64,000 nt of DNA. Source: Cellulomonas sp. P24 (lineage in GTDB: Bacteria > Actinomycetota > Actinomycetes > Actinomycetales > Cellulomonadaceae). This document shows positions 60,946 to 64,000 of this stretch, piece by piece; the first letter of the stretch is position 1; every line of letters starts with the position of its first letter. The position numbers and the translations under genes were made by a program. The DNA is taken from NCBI RefSeq assembly GCF_024704385.1, contig NZ_JAJDFX010000002.1, positions 2,976,001 to 3,040,000 of the forward strand. The letters run 5' to 3'. The notes beneath the pieces were generated by a model. That model was not told the origin of the DNA, did no database searches, and saw only the letters and a list, made by a program, of their open reading frames with translations.

Positions 60946-61501
60946 CGCGGTGTCCTCTCACGGTGTGTCGCTGACCTGACCACCGTCACCCCTCGGTGCG
61001 GCCGGAGCGGCTGGGGTCTGCCGTCGGCGGATCTGCTGACGGCAGACGGCACTCGGCACTCGGCACTCGGCACTCGTCCGGCGACGACCTCGATGGCGTC
61101 CCCGTCGAGGTCGCGTTCCGGCCGTCGGTCCCGCGCAGGCTGAGGCGGCCGCGCGACCCGAAGATAAGGCTTCTGCCGATGTCCTGGGGCACCTTAGGCG
61201 CGCACTCTCGAACACGTCGGAATGGTCGAGATCGCAAGGAAGAGACGATGGTGCACCTCTACACCCCGGAGTTCATCGAGGCCGAGCAGTCCTACCGGCT
61301 GGAGGGGTTCCGCCGCTGGTCACGTCATCGCGGCGGGGTCGACGGGGACGTCGTTGCGGCGCCCGTCGTGCCCGATGACGGGTGCCGCCAGGAGGTCGGC
61401 CTGCCGTCGCGCCGTCGGTCGTCACGGCCGCGTCGATGGCGTCGGCGACGTTCCACACCGTGCCTGCCGGCCTGATGTCGCCGATGTCGGAGGGCGGCTC
61501 G
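60946..61501. other. Gene-poor stretch upstream of clpP
   Basis: About 555 bp. Contains four exact CGGCACT units (61047-61074). A possible small plus-strand frame (61248-61475) starts MVHLYTPEFIEAEQSYRLEGF after GGAAGAGACG, resembling the opening of small unknown actinobacterial proteins, but it becomes low-complexity Arg-rich, so it may be truncated. No clear clpP promoter was recognised. Confidence 0.35.
61047..61074. repeat. Heptanucleotide tandem repeat (CGGCACT)4
   Basis: Four exact 7-bp copies in the leader region of the clpP operon, 102 bp upstream of its start codon. Confidence 0.75.
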
Positions 61502-64000
61502 ATGATGGGGTGCGTGACCTCCGACACCCGCGGCGGCCCGCTCGTCGGGCGTGAGGACGAGCTGAGCGAGCTCTGCGAGCTGCTCGGGGTCGACGAGGCC
61601 GTGCACGGTTCCGGATCCGTGCTGCTCGGCGGGGATGCCGGGGTCGGCAAGACGCGACTCGTGCAGGCCCTGCGCGAGCGCGCCGCAGCGACCGGTCGGA
61701 GTGATGTCGTCGGACACTGCCTCGACTTCGGCGACAGCGCCCTGCCCTACCTCCCCTTCAGCGAGATCTTCGGCCGGCTCCTTGCCGAGATCCCTGACGT
61801 CGTGGGTCCCGTCGTGGCCGCCCACCCCTCGATCAACCGACTCCTGCCGGGCCAGCGGGTCCGCTCGGGTGTCGGGATCGTCCCGTCGACGACAGACCAC
61901 GACGACCGCCTCCGTGGCGATCGGGCTGCGCAGGCGCAGTCGAGCCGCGCCGATCTCTTCGAGTCCGTCCACGCGGTCCTCGAGGAGCTGGCGGAACGAC
62001 AGCCGCTCCTTGTCGTCGTCGAGGACGTTCACTGGGCCGACCAGGCAAGCCGCGAGCTGATCTCGTTCCTCTTCTCGAGACCGTTCGAGGCACCTGTCGC
62101 GCTCGTCGTGACGTACCGCAGCGACGACGTCCATCGTCGGCACCCTCTGCGGTCCGCCATCGCCGAGTGGTCCAGGCTCACGACGGTGCACCGCCTCCAC
62201 CTCGCCCCTCTCAGCGAGGGCGAGGTCCGCACGCTCATCCAGACTCTCCACCCGCTGCCGCTGCCGGAACGCGACATCCAGGCGATCGTCTCCCGTGCCG
62301 AGGGGAACGCGTTCTTCACCGAGGAGCTGGTCCTCGCGACCCAGATGGGGACTCGGGCCCTGCCCAACGACCTGGCGGACCTCCTCCTCGTCGAGCTCGA
62401 CCACCTCGACGAGCGCAGCAGAACCGTCGTCCGGGCGGCAGCCGCCGCCGGTCGTCAGGTCACGCACCAGCTCCTCTCGCGAGTCGTCTCGGTCCCCGCG
62501 CCGGACCTCGACCTCGCCCTCCGGCAGGCGGTCGAGTCGCACATCCTGGTCCTCTCGCACGACGACAGCTACGCGTTTCGCCACGCCCTGCTCGCCGAGG
62601 CGATCTACGACGACCTCCTCCCCGGGGAGCGGGTCCGGCTCCACGCGGCCTACGTCAGTGTGCTGAGGTCCGGCGAGGTCCCGGGGACGGCGGCGGAGCT
62701 CGCCCGACACGCTCGGGCTGCGCGGGACGCCCCGACTGCGATCCGCGCGAGCATCGAGGCAGGCGACGACGCGATGGCGGTCGGCGCCCCCGAGGAGGCG
62801 GCCCGGCACTACGAGATCGCGCTCGAGCTGCTGGCCCGGGCCGTGCCGCAGGCGGGCGGTGGGGCCGCCGCGGGCGGATCGGTGCGGGCGGTCGGGCCCG
62901 TCGAGGTCGACGACGCCGACAGTGGCGAGCACGCGATCGTCGGGCTCGTGCTCAAGGCAAGTGACGCCTTGATCGCCTCGGGTGATCCCTACCGTTCCGT
63001 GAAGCTCATCGCCGACCACCTCGGCATGCTGTCGCCTGAGGCCGACCCGTCAGCACGCGTGCGCCTCCTCGTCGGACTCGCGGCCGGGACGTTCCTCACG
63101 GAGACCGACCTGGATCCGCTGGAGCTCACCGGCGAAGCGATGTCCCTCGTCCCGGACGTCCCTCCGAGTCCGCTTCGGGCCGAGGTCCTGTCCGTCCATG
63201 CCAAGGCGACGATCCATCGCCTCGGCGGCCAGGACGCGGCGCGCTTCGCCACCCAGGCCCACGACATGGCGCTCAGTCTGGGCCTGCCACGGGTTGCCGC
63301 AGAAGCGACGTTGACCCTCGCCCAGATCGACAACCTCACCGGTGACGCCGACGCGGCCCGCTCCCGCTTGGAGCGTGTCGTCGCGCAGGCCAGAGCCGAC
63401 GGCGACGTCACGGCAGAGCTGCGCGGACTGGACCAGATCGGCCGGCTGCACTTCGGCCAGGGAGAGTTCCCCGAAGCGCTCGCGGTCTGCCAGGCGGCCG
63501 ATCGCCGGGCCCGGGAGAGCGGGCGACCCTGGACTCCCTACGGGGTCGATGCGCGTGCGATCTCTGCCATCACCGCCTACACGATCGGCGACTGGGACGC
63601 GGCACTGCGTACCGTCGACGTCTCCGGTCAGTCGCCGCCACCGATGGCCGAGGCGCTCCTTGCCGCGGTCAAGCTCAGCGTCCTGGCAGGGCGGCGTGAT
63701 CCCGGGGCGCCCGAGCTCGTGGAGATCACCCGTGCCTGGTGGGGTCGCGACGGGATGACGGCCCTGCTCGCGGGTGGAGCAGCGATCGACGTCCGCGGCG
63801 ACCGTCACGAGATCGATGACGCCGTCGCCGTCCACGACGACGTCATCGGGAACCTCCGGCGCCTGTGGCAGGGGTCGACGATCTGGGTCCAGGTCCGCCT
63901 CAGTGCGCTCGTCCTGGGGCAGCTCGCCAACCACGCCCCGCGCGTTGCCCGATCGGAGCTCGCCGCACTCGGGTCCTCCGGCGCGAGGTTCGTCGCCGCC
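61502..64000 (+). CDS. LuxR/AAA_16 ATPase regulator, truncated by the window end
   Basis: At least 833 codons, open to the last base. ATG 61502 (GGAGGG seven bases upstream) gives GGPLVGREDELSELCELLG, Walker A GGDAGVGKTRLV, Walker B LLVVVEDVHWAD, sensor VTYRSDD, and then long TPR-like helices (EEAARHYEIALELLA; LGLPRVAAEATLTLAQID). This is the usual layout of large LuxR-type regulators whose DNA-binding domain is C-terminal and lies outside the window. Minus-strand frames over it are shadows. Confidence 0.8.
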   Translation, partial: MMGCVTSDTRGGPLVGREDELSELCELLGVDEAVHGSGSVLLGGDAGVGKTRLVQALRERAAATGRSDVVGHCLDFGDSALPYLPFSEIFGRLLAEIPDVVGPVVAAHPSINRLLPGQRVRSGVGIVPSTTDHDDRLRGDRAAQAQSSRADLFESVHAVLEELAERQPLLVVVEDVHWADQASRELISFLFSRPFEAPVALVVTYRSDDVHRRHPLRSAIAEWSRLTTVHRLHLAPLSEGEVRTLIQTLHPLPLPERDIQAIVSRAEGNAFFTEELVLATQMGTRALPNDLADLLLVELDHLDERSRTVVRAAAAAGRQVTHQLLSRVVSVPAPDLDLALRQAVESHILVLSHDDSYAFRHALLAEAIYDDLLPGERVRLHAAYVSVLRSGEVPGTAAELARHARAARDAPTAIRASIEAGDDAMAVGAPEEAARHYEIALELLARAVPQAGGGAAAGGSVRAVGPVEVDDADSGEHAIVGLVLKASDALIASGDPYRSVKLIADHLGMLSPEADPSARVRLLVGLAAGTFLTETDLDPLELTGEAMSLVPDVPPSPLRAEVLSVHAKATIHRLGGQDAARFATQAHDMALSLGLPRVAAEATLTLAQIDNLTGDADAARSRLERVVAQARADGDVTAELRGLDQIGRLHFGQGEFPEALAVCQAADRRARESGRPWTPYGVDARAISAITAYTIGDWDAALRTVDVSGQSPPPMAEALLAAVKLSVLAGRRDPGAPELVEITRAWWGRDGMTALLAGGAAIDVRGDRHEIDDAVAVHDDVIGNLRRLWQGSTIWVQVRLSALVLGQLANHAPRVARSELAALGSSGARFVAA

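Noticed and set aside
61325-63019. Long minus-strand frame opposite the AAA regulator
   Set aside because: The plus strand carries Walker motifs and stays open to the window end; the minus product has no domain.

Overview
High-GC (roughly 70% by eye) chromosomal DNA of an actinomycete. TANNNT -10 boxes (often TAGGTT) sit close to start codons, GTG starts and ATGA/GTGA overlaps are common, and the gene content (GH13 and GH10 glycoside hydrolases, three sugar ABC importers each with its own regulator, a ClgR/PopR-type regulator beside a clpP pair, ECF sigma with a YCII protein, PadR and WYL regulators) suggests a polysaccharide-degrading member of the Micrococcales, perhaps Cellulomonadaceae-like. 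The taxon is inference. No tRNA, rRNA, CRISPR array, transposase or phage gene was seen.

Layout. 0-2 kb: APH-type kinase and a membrane protein. 2.1-11.6 kb: starch/maltodextrin locus (promoter and dyad operator, secreted GH13 amylase, GH13 alpha-glucosidase, ABC importer, cyclomaltodextrinase-like GH13, LacI regulator). 11.7-19.7 kb: amino-sugar locus (SIS deaminase-like protein divergent from an ABC importer, ROK kinase, GntR regulator, second SIS protein, NagA). 19.8-25.4 kb: P-loop kinase, membrane protein, VanY-like peptidase, two-component system, then gene remnants. 25.4-33.1 kb: MarR/SDR and WYL/VOC divergons, small membrane-protein operon, large MalT-type LuxR regulator. 33.4-36.1 kb: 35-residue peptide gene coupled to a GGDEF-EAL protein and a DUF5317 protein. 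36.5-46.1 kb: SnoaL-like and VOC genes, then the ribose operon lacI-rbsACBKD, flanked by two copies of the 3' end of a GH10 xylanase gene; the intact xylanase is at 44.8-46.0 kb. 46.3-55.6 kb: YCII/ECF sigma pair, PadR-DUF1048-ABC exporter, hydrolase, DUF2277, SRPBCC, second ABC exporter, acetyltransferase. 55.6-61 kb: hydrolase, methionine aminopeptidase divergent from an XRE regulator, patatin-like protein, ClgR/PopR-like regulator divergent from two clpP genes. 61.5 kb to the end: a large AAA ATPase regulator cut by the window edge.

How it fits together. Three carbohydrate loci have the same logic: local regulator, lipoprotein binding protein, permeases, cytoplasmic hydrolases or kinases. 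In each, a long perfect inverted repeat lies just after the binding-protein gene, which could raise the binding protein relative to downstream genes. Promoter-proximal dyads with central CG fit the LacI regulators. Five conserved genes (amylase, P-loop kinase, histidine kinase, MalT-type regulator, second clpP) each carry one 1-base frameshift, three in G/C homopolymers. This pattern looks more like residual sequencing error than decay, so these genes should be read as probably intact until checked.
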